Position numbers and translations under genes: made by a program. 64,000 nt of DNA from assembly GCA_963756455.1 (NCBI GenBank), contig CAVWNC010000004.1:2108001-2172000 (forward strand), given 5' to 3'. This document shows positions 1 to 7,779 of the stretch, piece by piece (position 1 is the first letter of the stretch; each line of letters begins with the position of its first letter). This stretch comes from DASQPA01 sp963756455 (lineage in GTDB: Bacteria > Acidobacteriota > Thermoanaerobaculia > Multivoradales > UBA5704). The notes under the pieces are model-generated. The model searched no databases. It was given only the letters and a program-made list of their open reading frames with translations, and was not told where the DNA came from.

Positions 1-2
1 GG

Positions 3-314
3 CATCGTCTCAACCGGCAGGCCTTCCCGCTTGACGGTCACTTCGCCCAACTCGATCGTCTGCCCGAGTTATCGCAGGAATCCTCGATTGCAATTCGAGA
101 TGGGCTTTTACTGGATGTCAATCAAGTAAACGGTCACTGCCAGATTCGCTTTGGGTCGAAGCACATTAATACGCCACTCAGAGCGAAGAAGGCTCTTGAA
201 TTTATGAGAGACAACAATCGCTTCACAGTCAACGAGCTTCCCGCCTTGGATCCGCAGAGCAGGTTGGTGATCGTGCGCAAGCTCGTTAAGGAGGGCTTAC
301 TCCACTTCGCTTGA
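3..314 (+). CDS. JmjC/cupin-type hydroxylase, C-terminal end only (cut by window edge)
   Basis: An open frame enters from the left edge and ends at the TGA at 312-314, giving about 103 residues. They align along their whole length with the C-terminal domain of the JmjC/cupin protein at 27246-28500. Both have DGHF near the front, a later (F/I)xFG, then NRF-V-E-P-L, QSRLVI and the ending EGLL-FA. The tail looks like the winged-helix domain that follows the JmjC fold in ribosomal-oxygenase-like Fe(II)/2-oxoglutarate hydroxylases. The catalytic HxD..H part would lie outside the window, so activity cannot be judged. It converges on the LanC-like gene with a 13-bp gap, which links this hydroxylase family to the RiPP enzymes here as well as at 27 kb. 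Confidence 0.7.
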   Translation, partial: HRLNRQAFPLDGHFAQLDRLPELSQESSIAIRDGLLLDVNQVNGHCQIRFGSKHINTPLRAKKALEFMRDNNRFTVNELPALDPQSRLVIVRKLVKEGLLHFA

Positions 315-327
315 TCAGGCGGCGGGA

Positions 328-1572
328 TCATTCTGATGCCAGGACCGAGGGCAGTCTGGCTGGGAAGCTTAGGCGCAGCAAAACATAACCGATGCCAGCA
401 GCACCGCTGAAAAAACCGGGATCCCAGTATCCTTTCATTTTGAGCTTAGAGCCGAAGCAGAACTTTAGGTTACTGGTTCTCTCCAGCACTTTGGTGGCCA
501 ACTGCCATGCCGCATTTCGGAGTTCTGCAGCATGCCGTTCCTGGAATGCCGAGATGAGAACGTCAGCAATTCCAAGATTGCCGCAGCAAATCTGGTCGAC
601 ATCCACCAAAGTAGCCCTTACTATCTGCTGCAATCCAATCTCAAGATCCTGACGCAGAACCGGATGATCGAGAATGCCCCTCGCCTTGAGACGTGCCAAA
701 GTGATACCGGCCAGACCAACGCAGCCACCTGGCTCGAATCGCAGTTCGTCGCTCCACCGACGATCGTGCCAGTTCTGGTGCTCAGGTACGTAGAGCTTGT
801 TTTCGACCTCCAGGGCGTCCAAGGCTGCATTCAGGAATGAGCGTTCCTCTGTGATCTGATGCAGACGCAATAGAGCGAGCGAAATACCCGCGAGCCCATG
901 GGAGAACCCAGCCAGAGGAGGACGCCCTGCCAAGGTGATCCAGGAAGCCGGCCCGCCCTGGTATGGACAACGGGAGGCCAGCAAATGCTTACCACATGCG
1001 AGGGCAGCCGCCAGCAGAGCATCGCGATCCTCGGCAGTGGCCACCAGGCTTTTTTCGAATATGGTCGTCAGGACTAGGATTGCACCCGCGGCGCCATAGA
1101 GCACATCGTATGATCTGTCCTGTGCGATCTGCTCTTCGGTGAGCAGAGTGACGAGGTTGATGGCCTCACGCTCGATCTGGACATCATCCAGGAACGTAGA
1201 GATCCTAAACAGACTGTACAACATCGAGCCAATGCCGATCCTCCCACCAATCGGCATTGGAAGCTTGCTGGCCCCAGGGGGGGAGTCTAATAGTCGCTGG
1301 AGCAGTTGCCGAGGCTGAGTCAGGATAAGGTGGCATCGTTCCTTTGCCTCTGGATCCACCCCTACCGCTGAGAGCGCAGCATAGAAGAGAGCAATACCAA
1401 GAGTGCCGTCGTAGAGGTTTACTTTGAGGGTCTTGATGTGATCCGGGGTAGAACCTGCATCGAGCCATGTGACGCCACCCCCACGCATGGCGGTTCGCCG
1501 CCTCCAGATCTCGTTTGCAATTTTTGCGGCGGTCGATAAGATCTGTGATTCCGCAACGCCTATTTGACTCAC
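328..1572 (-). CDS. Stand-alone LanC-like lanthionine cyclase with a Cys-Cys-Cys zinc site
   Basis: This 414-residue protein has the repeated Gly-rich helices of the LanC alpha/alpha barrel (LYGAAGA near 158, GFSHGLAGIS near 222, FFSGAAGIGY near the C-terminus). The expected zinc ligands are C284 (in GGCVG) and C329-C330 (in CCGN). Classical LanC and most LanM use Cys, Cys, His; here the His of CHG is replaced by Cys, as in the ProcM-type promiscuous LanM cyclases. It would add cysteine thiols to dehydroalanine or dehydrobutyrine to form thioether rings. The start codon overlaps the stop of the upstream elimination-domain gene by 4 bases, so the two are co-translated. The catalytic assignment rests on the family; ligand identity is read from the sequence. 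Confidence 0.85.
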   Translation of the reverse strand: MSQIGVAESQILSTAAKIANEIWRRRTAMRGGGVTWLDAGSTPDHIKTLKVNLYDGTLGIALFYAALSAVGVDPEAKERCHLILTQPRQLLQRLLDSPPGASKLPMPIGGRIGIGSMLYSLFRISTFLDDVQIEREAINLVTLLTEEQIAQDRSYDVLYGAAGAILVLTTIFEKSLVATAEDRDALLAAALACGKHLLASRCPYQGGPASWITLAGRPPLAGFSHGLAGISLALLRLHQITEERSFLNAALDALEVENKLYVPEHQNWHDRRWSDELRFEPGGCVGLAGITLARLKARGILDHPVLRQDLEIGLQQIVRATLVDVDQICCGNLGIADVLISAFQERHAAELRNAAWQLATKVLERTSNLKFCFGSKLKMKGYWDPGFFSGAAGIGYVLLRLSFPARLPSVLASE

Positions 1573-2591
1573 TCTTGCGCTCCTTCAGTAAAATTTCGGA
1601 TGCCGCAATTCGCCAATTGAGCTATTGTCACCCGGGCATCGAAGCGAGCTATTTCCGTCAGCGCACGAGCTATCTCTCCGCTCGCGAAATCCGAAGCCAT
1701 GGAGAGCATGCGACAAAGGTAGACTTCCTCGGGATTCATCAATCCCAAACGGGTGGAGGTCATGTGGATGTGACTACCTTTTATCATATATCGCACCTTG
1801 TCGCGCACCTTCTGGGAATCTAGCTTCGCGGCAAGGAGTTGGGCCGCGCCTCCGTGAAGAGACGGGAGGTCGAGCGTGGATAAATCGGCGAAGGATCTCA
1901 TCTTCGCCCGCTGGCACTGGTGCTCGACCATGGCGACCAGCGAGTCCCGCTGACGCTCAAAGACCTGCTCTGCCTTCTTGACCACACCCGGCATTTCTGC
2001 ACCCCAAGTATTGTACGCATAACGGACTAGCGCTCGCAGCTCTTCGGGGTCGCGCGAGAAATGGAGAGCCTGCCAAAGGATCAGCTGAAGGCCGTGTTTT
2101 AGCCTGCGGGTAGTGGACGCTATCGATCCTCGTCGGACGAGGTCCAGCACCCACATGCTTGAGGTGGCGAAGAGATCGAGCGAAAAAGGGAGTAGATCGA
2201 GGCCACCGTATCGCTCGACCTCCGGACGAAATTCCTCGATAAGGTAGGTATTATCCCCGGGGATGGCTTTCAATTCTTCATGAGAATCTTCAGCTATAAT
2301 TCGGGCTGCGCTAGCTCGTAGTGTGCTTTCGTTGATGGAACGACAAGAAGGGCATGCCTGGAGAAATGACTCGATAGCAGCTCGCGCCAGCGACTCGACC
2401 GTAGCTCGGCTCTTCACTGGCCGCAGCCGAAGCCGCACGTGAGGTCCGCCTAATCCATACCGGACGAAAAAGAATCTGTCGATAGCATCTCTTTCAATCA
2501 GCATGTAGACAACAGGAACGATGAGCCCTTGAACCAGACGGTCAAGGTCTTCATGGTAGTAGATGTGGTAAGAGACCCAGTCGCCCAACAC
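1569..2591 (-). CDS. LanB-type glutamate-elimination domain protein (thiopeptide-type bacteriocin biosynthesis domain)
   Basis: The 340-residue protein begins WVSYHIYYHEDLD and continues FFVRYGLGGPHVRLRLRP, the hallmark opening of the SpaB C-terminal/thiopeptide-type domain. In split class I systems this domain removes glutamate from glutamylated Ser/Thr to give dehydroamino acids. The end TRLGLMNPEEVYL matches the paralogue at 22157-23080. The start is GTG at 2589-2591 behind an AAGGGAG ribosome-binding site. The partner glutamylation domain (LanB N-terminal part) is not directly upstream, where only degraded sequence is seen. It may instead use the LanB at 19.7 kb or one outside the window. 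It is followed by the LanC-like gene with a 4-base overlap. Confidence 0.85.
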   Translation of the reverse strand: MLGDWVSYHIYYHEDLDRLVQGLIVPVVYMLIERDAIDRFFFVRYGLGGPHVRLRLRPVKSRATVESLARAAIESFLQACPSCRSINESTLRASAARIIAEDSHEELKAIPGDNTYLIEEFRPEVERYGGLDLLPFSLDLFATSSMWVLDLVRRGSIASTTRRLKHGLQLILWQALHFSRDPEELRALVRYAYNTWGAEMPGVVKKAEQVFERQRDSLVAMVEHQCQRAKMRSFADLSTLDLPSLHGGAAQLLAAKLDSQKVRDKVRYMIKGSHIHMTSTRLGLMNPEEVYLCRMLSMASDFASGEIARALTEIARFDARVTIAQLANCGIRNFTEGAQE

Positions 2592-3154
2592 CCGTGCTCC
2601 CTTAAACTCATGTTAGGCGAATATGAGAAGAATATCAAGTCTCGAGCTCGGCGTCCGCGCTCTTCGATCATCGCGACTCGGCCCCTTACGCCGAGGCCGA
2701 GCGCCGCATCCTGGCAGCCTTCGGCGGCGACTTACCCTCCCCAGCGCCGCCTAGGCGCACGTTGAGGATGGCCCCATCCTCCTCAAGGCCCTCCTCTCCA
2801 TACCCGACGGCAGTTACGCCGCCCGCCGGTGGCGGTCGCGAGTCAACTCTGATCTACTACATCCGAGATTCCTCGCGTGGTGCGCAGACTTTCCTAGGCG
2901 GTTGCATGGAGGTGAAAAAGTATCGAGGAGGATGCCGCGTTTCCAGTCGCTCCGATCAGGAGTCTAGAAGACTGAACAAACTCTGTACGGCCGAGGACGT
3001 AGGTAACACTCATCCGTGCCTTTTGCATAGATCCGTTATTGTGCAATAGACAGTTGTCGAATTCCACAACAAATCGGCATCGGCTCATCTGGTTGTTCTC
3101 GCTCCAAGGCATTCGGGCATCCCCCCTTGCTACCCGAATACTCCCTTGCGGAAC
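2592..3154. other. Intergenic stretch with a decayed, unrecognised coding remnant
   Basis: No intact gene is visible in this 560-bp region. On the plus strand, about 2645-2758 reads as plausible GC-rich protein (SSASALFDHRDSAPYAEAER and onward). The reading then shifts frame near 2755, and about 2761-2910 continues as another plausible stretch (EDGPILLKALLSIPDGSYAA). This suggests one former gene broken by a frameshift. I do not recognise the family. From about 2920 to 3154 the base composition falls and no coding signal is convincing on either strand. The region lies where a LanB N-terminal gene would be expected upstream of the elimination-domain gene, but the remnant does not look like LanB. 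Confidence 0.4.
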
Positions 3155-3199
3155 TGTTACCCATGTCTCCGGTCCAATTTGTTACCTATGTCTCCGGTC
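3155..3199. repeat. Two near-identical 20-bp direct repeats resembling insertion-sequence ends
   Basis: TGTTACCCATGTCTCCGGTC at 3155-3174 recurs at 3180-3199 with one change (C to T at the eighth base). The second copy overlaps the 3' end of rmuC and supplies its last codons and stop (reading RPET-stop). Sequences of this type are common next to IS481-like transposases; that link is from memory and unverified here. No transposase gene is adjacent. Confidence 0.5.
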
Positions 3200-4577
3200 T
3201 GTATTCCCCCACCTCCCCCACCCCCCGCACCCCGCGATCCACCCCCTCCAACCCCTCGATCTCCTCCCCTCCCGCCGCCCCCAGCTCCTTGAACCGCCTC
3301 GCCGCCGGCAGCACCCGCCCCTCCAACGAGCCCACGGTCCGGTTGTAGGCGTCGACCGCCTGGCTCAAGCTCCTCCCCACCATCCCGAAGTGCGCCACCA
3401 TCGTCCGCATCCGCTCGTAGAGGCTCTTCCCCAGATCGCTGATCGCCCGCGCGTTCTCCGCCACCTGCTCCTGGCGCCAGCCGTAGGCGACCGCCTGTAA
3501 GAGCGCGATGAGGGTCGTGGGCGTCGCCAGGATCACCCTCTGCCCCACCCCGAACTCGATCAGCTCGGGGTCCTGCTCCAGGGCGGCGCTGAAGAAGGTC
3601 TCTCCGGGGAGGAAGAGGACGACGAACTCGGGGGCGGGCTCGAACTGGTTCCAGTAGGCCCTTGCGGCGAGCTTCTGGAGGTGGAGGCGGATGTGCCTGG
3701 CGTGGGCGGAGAGACGGCTGCGCCTCGTCTCTTCGTCGGTCGCCTCCAGGGCCTCCAGGTAGGCCTCCAGGGGCGCCTTCGAGTCGACGACGATGTTCTT
3801 CTGGTTGGGGAGGCGGACGACGAGATCGGGGCGGAGGCGGCCTTCTTCGGTTGCAACCGTCTTTTGGGTTACGAAATCGCAGTAGTTGAGCATGCCCGCC
3901 ATCTCGACCACTCTCTGGAGCTGGATCTCTCCCCAGCGGCCGCGGGTGGTGGGCGAGCGGAGGGCGTTGACGAGCTTCGCCGTCTCGCGCTCGAGGTTCG
4001 ATTGGCTGGTGGCGAGCCCCGTCAGGTGGTCGGAGAGGCTGCGGTGGGCGACTGCCCGCTCTTTTTCCAGATCGGCAATCTTCTGGTCGACCTTCCCGAG
4101 CGACTCCTGGAGCGGCTTGACCAGATCGTCGATCGCCCTCTGCCTCTGCTCCAGGTCGCCTTTGGCTCCCTCCTGGAAGCGCTCCAGGGTCGCCTTCGCC
4201 AGGTGGAGGAAGCTCGCGTTGTTGCTCTCCAGGGCCTGGGCGGAGAGGGCGCGGAAGGCGTTCCCGAGCCGGATCTGGGCCTCGTCCAGGAGACGGAGCT
4301 TCTCCTGGGAGGCCCGGCGCTCGGCGTCGAGCGAGGTTTCGAGCCGCGCCACCTGAGACTCCCGCGCGGCGCTCTCCTCGCGGAGACGGCCGAGGTCGGC
4401 CTGGGCAGAAGCTAGGGCCTGCTGCAGCTGAGCGACCTGGACGTCCCTCCCCCGCAGCCTTTCTTCGAGAGTCGCCCGGAGAGCCCCGGCGCGAAGACGC
4501 AGAAAGAGGCCGGCCACCCCGGCTCCCAGGGCGATCCCGAGGAGAAAGGCGAAGGCGTGGGTCAGATAGACCGCCAT
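3186..4577 (-). CDS. rmuC: RmuC-type DNA recombination protein
   Basis: The 463-residue protein has an N-terminal membrane anchor (about 5-30, AFAFLLGIALGAGVAGLF). A long coiled coil follows (about 35-190), then the RmuC nuclease-like domain (about 205-430). Family signatures include GRWGEIQLQRVVEMAGM, RPDLVVRLPNQKNIVVDSKA and ILATPTTLIALLQAVAYGWR. RmuC limits recombination at inverted repeats and is placed in the PD-(D/E)xK superfamily. The last about 30 residues are low-complexity Gly/Glu/Val and end in RPET encoded by the repeat at 3180-3199, so the native C-terminus seems to have been replaced by an insertion-sequence end. The conserved domain is complete. Confidence 0.93.
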   Translation of the reverse strand: MAVYLTHAFAFLLGIALGAGVAGLFLRLRAGALRATLEERLRGRDVQVAQLQQALASAQADLGRLREESAARESQVARLETSLDAERRASQEKLRLLDEAQIRLGNAFRALSAQALESNNASFLHLAKATLERFQEGAKGDLEQRQRAIDDLVKPLQESLGKVDQKIADLEKERAVAHRSLSDHLTGLATSQSNLERETAKLVNALRSPTTRGRWGEIQLQRVVEMAGMLNYCDFVTQKTVATEEGRLRPDLVVRLPNQKNIVVDSKAPLEAYLEALEATDEETRRSRLSAHARHIRLHLQKLAARAYWNQFEPAPEFVVLFLPGETFFSAALEQDPELIEFGVGQRVILATPTTLIALLQAVAYGWRQEQVAENARAISDLGKSLYERMRTMVAHFGMVGRSLSQAVDAYNRTVGSLEGRVLPAARRFKELGAAGGEEIEGLEGVDRGVRGVGEVGEYRPET

Positions 4578-4688
4578 GAAGACCTTTTTAGGGCGTTACC
4601 TGGTGGGAATTGCACATCTAGTGGTACCGAACGGAGCTTACCACAACCAATTGCGCTCTTCTTCGAGGTGGAAGCGTCGCAAAAAAAC

Positions 4689-4961
4689 CTTTTCTGGCGC
4701 CGAAAACATCTTATCGGGCCGGGTAATGTTCTTTTCTAGAGCGGATCACAGCTTTTTGAGATCCTATATCCTGTTTTCCTGGACCTGAAAGCTCTTTTCG
4801 CCACGCAAAAAGAGCTTTTTGCCAGCTTGAACCTTCTTTTCACGGCGCAAAAAGAACATACGGCGACCCTAAAACCTCTTTCGAGGCCCCTATAAGGTCT
4901 TTTCGCGTGGCTAAAACCGGAGTTGGGGAGCCTACAGGCTCTTTTAGCGGCTCAACAGGTG
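4689..4961. repeat. Degenerate 21-bp tandem array with T-tracts phased at exactly two helical turns
   Basis: CTTTT-type tracts start at 4689, 4731, 4752, 4794, 4815, 4836, 4878, 4899 and 4941. Weaker versions lie at 4710, 4773, 4857 and 4920, so every start sits on an exact 21-bp grid. A further CTTTTT at 4584 also falls on that grid. A rough consensus unit is CTTTTcgcgg, a variable part, then ctaaaa. There are about 13 units. The array fills the gap between rmuC and the acyl-CoA dehydrogenase and overlaps the latter's stop codon. No protein reading is convincing. A 21-bp period matches phased A/T-tracts, which bend DNA. Confidence 0.8.
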
Positions 4962-6155
4962 GCGAGCGATCACCAGACGCTGCATCTCGCTCGTCCCCTC
5001 GTAGATCGTCGTCACCCGGACGTCTCGGTAGAGGCGGGAGATCTCGTAGTCCTGGTGGAAGCCGTTGCCGCCGTGGATCTGCAGGCTCTCGGCGCAGGCC
5101 CGGTTGGCGGCTTCGCTGGCGTAGAGCTTGGCCTCGGCGGCCAGGCGGCCGGCCCGGGCGTGGGGATAGGCCGGATTCTCGGAGACGCTCGCCGCGTAGT
5201 GGGTGAGGACGCGGGCGGCGGCGAGCTCGGTCGACATCTGGGCGATCTTCATCTGGATCGCCTGGTGCTCGGCGATGGGGGCGCCGAACTGCTTTCTGTC
5301 TTTGGCGTAGGCGACGGCGAGCTCGAAGGCCCGCTGGTGGATGCCTAACGCCTGGGCGGCGATCCCGAGGCGGGAATGGTCGAGGGTCGCGAAGGCGAGC
5401 TTCAAGCCCTGGCCTTCCTTCCCCACCAGGTTGCCGGCCGGGATGCGGCAGTCGGTGAAGAAGAGGGGGGCCGTGCGGGAGGCGCGGAGGCCGAGCTTCT
5501 CCTCGGGTTTGCCGACGGCGAAGCCGGGCGCGTCTGCCGGCACGGCGAAGGCCGAGAGGCCGCGCTTGCCGGCGGCAGGGTCGGTCACCGCGACGACGAA
5601 GTACCAGGAGGCGTAGCCGGCATTGGTGATCCAGGCCTTCTCGCCGTTTAAAACCCAGAAGTCGCCGTCACGCCGGGCCGTCGTCCGCAGGCTCCCGGCG
5701 TCGCTCCCCGAGCCGGGCTCGGTCAGCCCCAGGCCGCCGATCTGCTCGCCGGAGGCGAGCTTGGGGAGCACCCGGCGCTTCAGGGCGGGGCTTCCGAAGC
5801 GGTCGATCGGCCAGCAGCAGACGGAGTTGGTGACGCTCATGGTGACCGCCGTCGACGGGCAGACCCGGGCGATCTCCTCGACCGCCAGGACGTAGGTCAA
5901 GGGGTCGACCCCCGCCCCGCCGTACTCCTCGGGGATGAGCATGCCGAGGAGGCCGAGCTCCCCCATCTCGGCGACGATCTCCTCGGGGAAGCGGTGCTCG
6001 CGGTCGCGCTCCTCCACCCCGGGGCGGATGCGCTCCTCGGCGAAGCGCCGCACCTGCTCGATGAGGAGATCCTGCTCCTCGGTGAGCGAAAAGTCGATGC
6101 CGGTGCGGCTCATGGCTTCGGACGCTTCGGGGGGAGGGAGTACGACGGTCGCCAT
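4944..6155 (-). CDS. Acyl-CoA dehydrogenase (short-chain type)
   Basis: The 403-residue FAD enzyme oxidises acyl-CoA to trans-2-enoyl-CoA. Visible motifs are PEEYGGAGVDPLTY, GLTEPGSGSDAGSL (flavin/substrate contact), WITNAGYASWYFVV, and IYEGTSEMQRLVIARHLLSR at the end, where the Glu of YEGTSE is the usual catalytic base. The first 14 residues precede a second Met (MSRTGIDFSLTEEQ) where homology begins, so the true start may be at 6113. The gene is 15 bp downstream of a paralogue on the same strand. Together they form a small fatty- or branched-chain acyl-CoA oxidation unit. The exact chain-length preference cannot be read from the sequence. Confidence 0.93.
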   Translation of the reverse strand: MATVVLPPPEASEAMSRTGIDFSLTEEQDLLIEQVRRFAEERIRPGVEERDREHRFPEEIVAEMGELGLLGMLIPEEYGGAGVDPLTYVLAVEEIARVCPSTAVTMSVTNSVCCWPIDRFGSPALKRRVLPKLASGEQIGGLGLTEPGSGSDAGSLRTTARRDGDFWVLNGEKAWITNAGYASWYFVVAVTDPAAGKRGLSAFAVPADAPGFAVGKPEEKLGLRASRTAPLFFTDCRIPAGNLVGKEGQGLKLAFATLDHSRLGIAAQALGIHQRAFELAVAYAKDRKQFGAPIAEHQAIQMKIAQMSTELAAARVLTHYAASVSENPAYPHARAGRLAAEAKLYASEAANRACAESLQIHGGNGFHQDYEISRLYRDVRVTTIYEGTSEMQRLVIARHLLSR

Positions 6156-6170
6156 CAGCAGTCTCCGACG

Positions 6171-7316
6171 TTACGCCTTGTGGAGCACCCAGTCGGCGAT
6201 CACCATCTTCTGGATCTCGGAGGTCCCCTCGTAGATCTCGGTGATCCGCGCGTCCCTGAAGTACCGCTCGACGTTGTACTCCTTGGTGTAGCCGTAGCCG
6301 CCGTGGATCTGGAGGGCCTTGTTGGTCACCCGCTGCGCCATCTCGGAGGCGTAGAGCTTGGCGTGCGCCGCCTCCAGGGTGAAGCGCTTCTGGTTTTCCT
6401 TCGCCCAGGCGGCCTTCCAGGTCAGGAGGCGGGCGGCGTCGATCTCGGTCGCCATGTCGGCCAGGTAGAACTGGATGGCCTGGAAGTCCGAGAGGGGCTT
6501 GCCGAACTGCTCGCGCTCCTGGGCGTAACGGAGAGCCTCCTCGAAGGCACCCTGGGCGATCCCCACCGCCTGGGCGGCGATGCCGATGCGGCCGCCGTCC
6601 AGGGTGCTCATGGCGACCTTGAAGCCGTCGCCCTCGGCGCCCAGGCGGTTTTTGGCCGGCACCCGCATGTCGGTGAAGGCGAGCTCGGTGGTGCCCGAGG
6701 CGTTCACCCCGAGCTTGAACTCGTGGCTGCCATGGCTGTAGCCCGGGGTCGTCGTGGGGACCAGGAAAGCGGTGATCCCCTTGTGCTTCTTCTCCAGGTC
6801 GACGCTCGCGAAGACCAGGGCAATGTCGGCGTCGGTGCCGTTGGTGATGAAAATCTTGTTGCCGTTTAAGACGTAGTCGTCGCCGTCTTTCCGCGCCGTC
6901 GAGCGGAGGGCGGCGGCGTCGCTCCCGGCGCCGGGCTCGGTGAGCGCGAAGCAGCCGAGCTTCTTGCCGGCGGCGAGCGGAGTCAGGAACTCCTTTTTCT
7001 GCTCGTCGTTACCGAATTTGAGGATCGGGTCGCAGACGAGCGAGTTGTTGACCGAGAGGATGACGCCGGAGGTGGCGCAGACGCGGCTGATCTCCTCGAT
7101 GACCAGGGCGTAGGAGAGCATGTCCATCCCCGCCCCGCCGTACTCCTCGGGGATGGCGACCCCGGTCAAGCCCAGCTCGCCGGCCTGGTCGAAGAAGCCG
7201 CGCGGGAACTCGCCGGTCTCGTCGATCTCCTTGGCCCGCGGCTTGACGACTTCCTCGGCGAACCGGCGGACCGTGTCGCGCAGCAGCTTCTGCTCCTCGT
7301 TGAGCTCGATCTCCAT
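6171..7316 (-). CDS. Acyl-CoA dehydrogenase (butyryl-CoA type)
   Basis: The 381 residues are a standard length for the family. Motifs include IPEEYGGAGMDMLSYALVIE, CFALTEPGAGSDAAALRSTA, IFITNGTDADIALVFA, QIHGGYGYTKEYNVERYFRD and the catalytic IYEGTSEIQKMVIADWVL. It catalyses flavin-dependent alpha,beta-dehydrogenation of short acyl-CoA and passes electrons to ETF. It lies directly upstream of a second acyl-CoA dehydrogenase with a 15-bp gap, so the pair is likely one transcript. The start ATG at 7314-7316 follows an AGGAAGAGA-like ribosome-binding site. Confidence 0.94.
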   Translation of the reverse strand: MEIELNEEQKLLRDTVRRFAEEVVKPRAKEIDETGEFPRGFFDQAGELGLTGVAIPEEYGGAGMDMLSYALVIEEISRVCATSGVILSVNNSLVCDPILKFGNDEQKKEFLTPLAAGKKLGCFALTEPGAGSDAAALRSTARKDGDDYVLNGNKIFITNGTDADIALVFASVDLEKKHKGITAFLVPTTTPGYSHGSHEFKLGVNASGTTELAFTDMRVPAKNRLGAEGDGFKVAMSTLDGGRIGIAAQAVGIAQGAFEEALRYAQEREQFGKPLSDFQAIQFYLADMATEIDAARLLTWKAAWAKENQKRFTLEAAHAKLYASEMAQRVTNKALQIHGGYGYTKEYNVERYFRDARITEIYEGTSEIQKMVIADWVLHKA

Positions 7317-7443
7317 GTCTCTTCCTTACAGGTTGGGGCGCTTGGGCAGCGCGGTCGGAGGCACTCTGAGGAGCGCCCGGGGGATCGTAGCACACGCCTC
7401 CGGTGTTCCCGGCGAGGCCGATTTGGTGCACAATGAGCCCGCC

Positions 7444-7692
7444 ATGCCGACCGACGAACGCCTGCGCTACACCGAAAACGAGGTCCGGAGCTTCCTCCCC
7501 ACCGGCTGGGATCTTGTAGGGGATGCCGAAGGGACCTGGGACGAGAAGAAAAAGACCTGGCGCGCCACGATCCTCGACAATGTCGACTTCGACTGGCCGG
7601 TGACCGTCCCCGCGAGCGATGCCTCGAAGCTCGGACGGATGGAGGCCCTCCGCCGGGCTATGGACCGGGTGTACCGGGAACGTCTGGGCTGA
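7444..7692 (+). CDS. Small conserved-looking protein of unknown function
   Basis: An 82-residue reading frame starts at ATG 7444 and is divergent from the acyl-CoA dehydrogenases. The protein is mixed charged and aromatic (RYTENEVRSFLPTGWDLVGD, then KKKTWRATILDNVDFDWPVT), has no signal peptide or membrane segment, and ends in a basic helix (RMEALRRAMDRVYRERLG). The composition and codon use look real. I do not recognise the family. It ends 90 bp before argR but precedes the argR promoter, so it is probably not part of the arg operon. Confidence 0.65.
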   Translation: MPTDERLRYTENEVRSFLPTGWDLVGDAEGTWDEKKKTWRATILDNVDFDWPVTVPASDASKLGRMEALRRAMDRVYRERLG

Positions 7693-7704
7693 CGTATGCC
7701 AGCA

Positions 7705-7718
7705 AGCATAACCATTCA
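7705..7718 (+). promoter_or_regulatory. Second, upstream ARG-box-like operator
   Basis: AGCATAACCATTCA matches the downstream box TGCATAATTATTCA at 11 of 14 positions. The two are spaced 31 bp start to start, about three helical turns, so they lie on the same DNA face. The role as an ArgR site is inferred from similarity to the ARG-box consensus (palindromic TGAAT...ATTCA). Confidence 0.55.
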
Positions 7719-7724
7719 ACCTGG

Positions 7725-7753
7725 TTGACATTTTCTGCATAATTATTCATGAT
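7725..7753 (+). promoter_or_regulatory. arg operon promoter with overlapping ARG box
   Basis: A perfect -35 TTGACA at 7725-7730 is followed 17 bp later by CATGAT (7748-7753), a fair -10. The AT-rich palindrome TGCATAATTATTCA at 7736-7749 lies between and over these elements and closely fits the ARG box bound by ArgR hexamers. The position predicts direct steric repression of argR and the downstream operon by arginine-loaded ArgR. Confidence 0.65.
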
Positions 7754-7779
7754 GGTCTCCTCGCCGAGGGACGACCATC

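Noticed and set aside
2894..3112. 72-codon minus-strand frame as a precursor for the left-edge lanthipeptide genes
   Set aside because: No acidic or KLxLxKETL leader, no Gly-Gly site, no sensible core and no clear ribosome-binding site.
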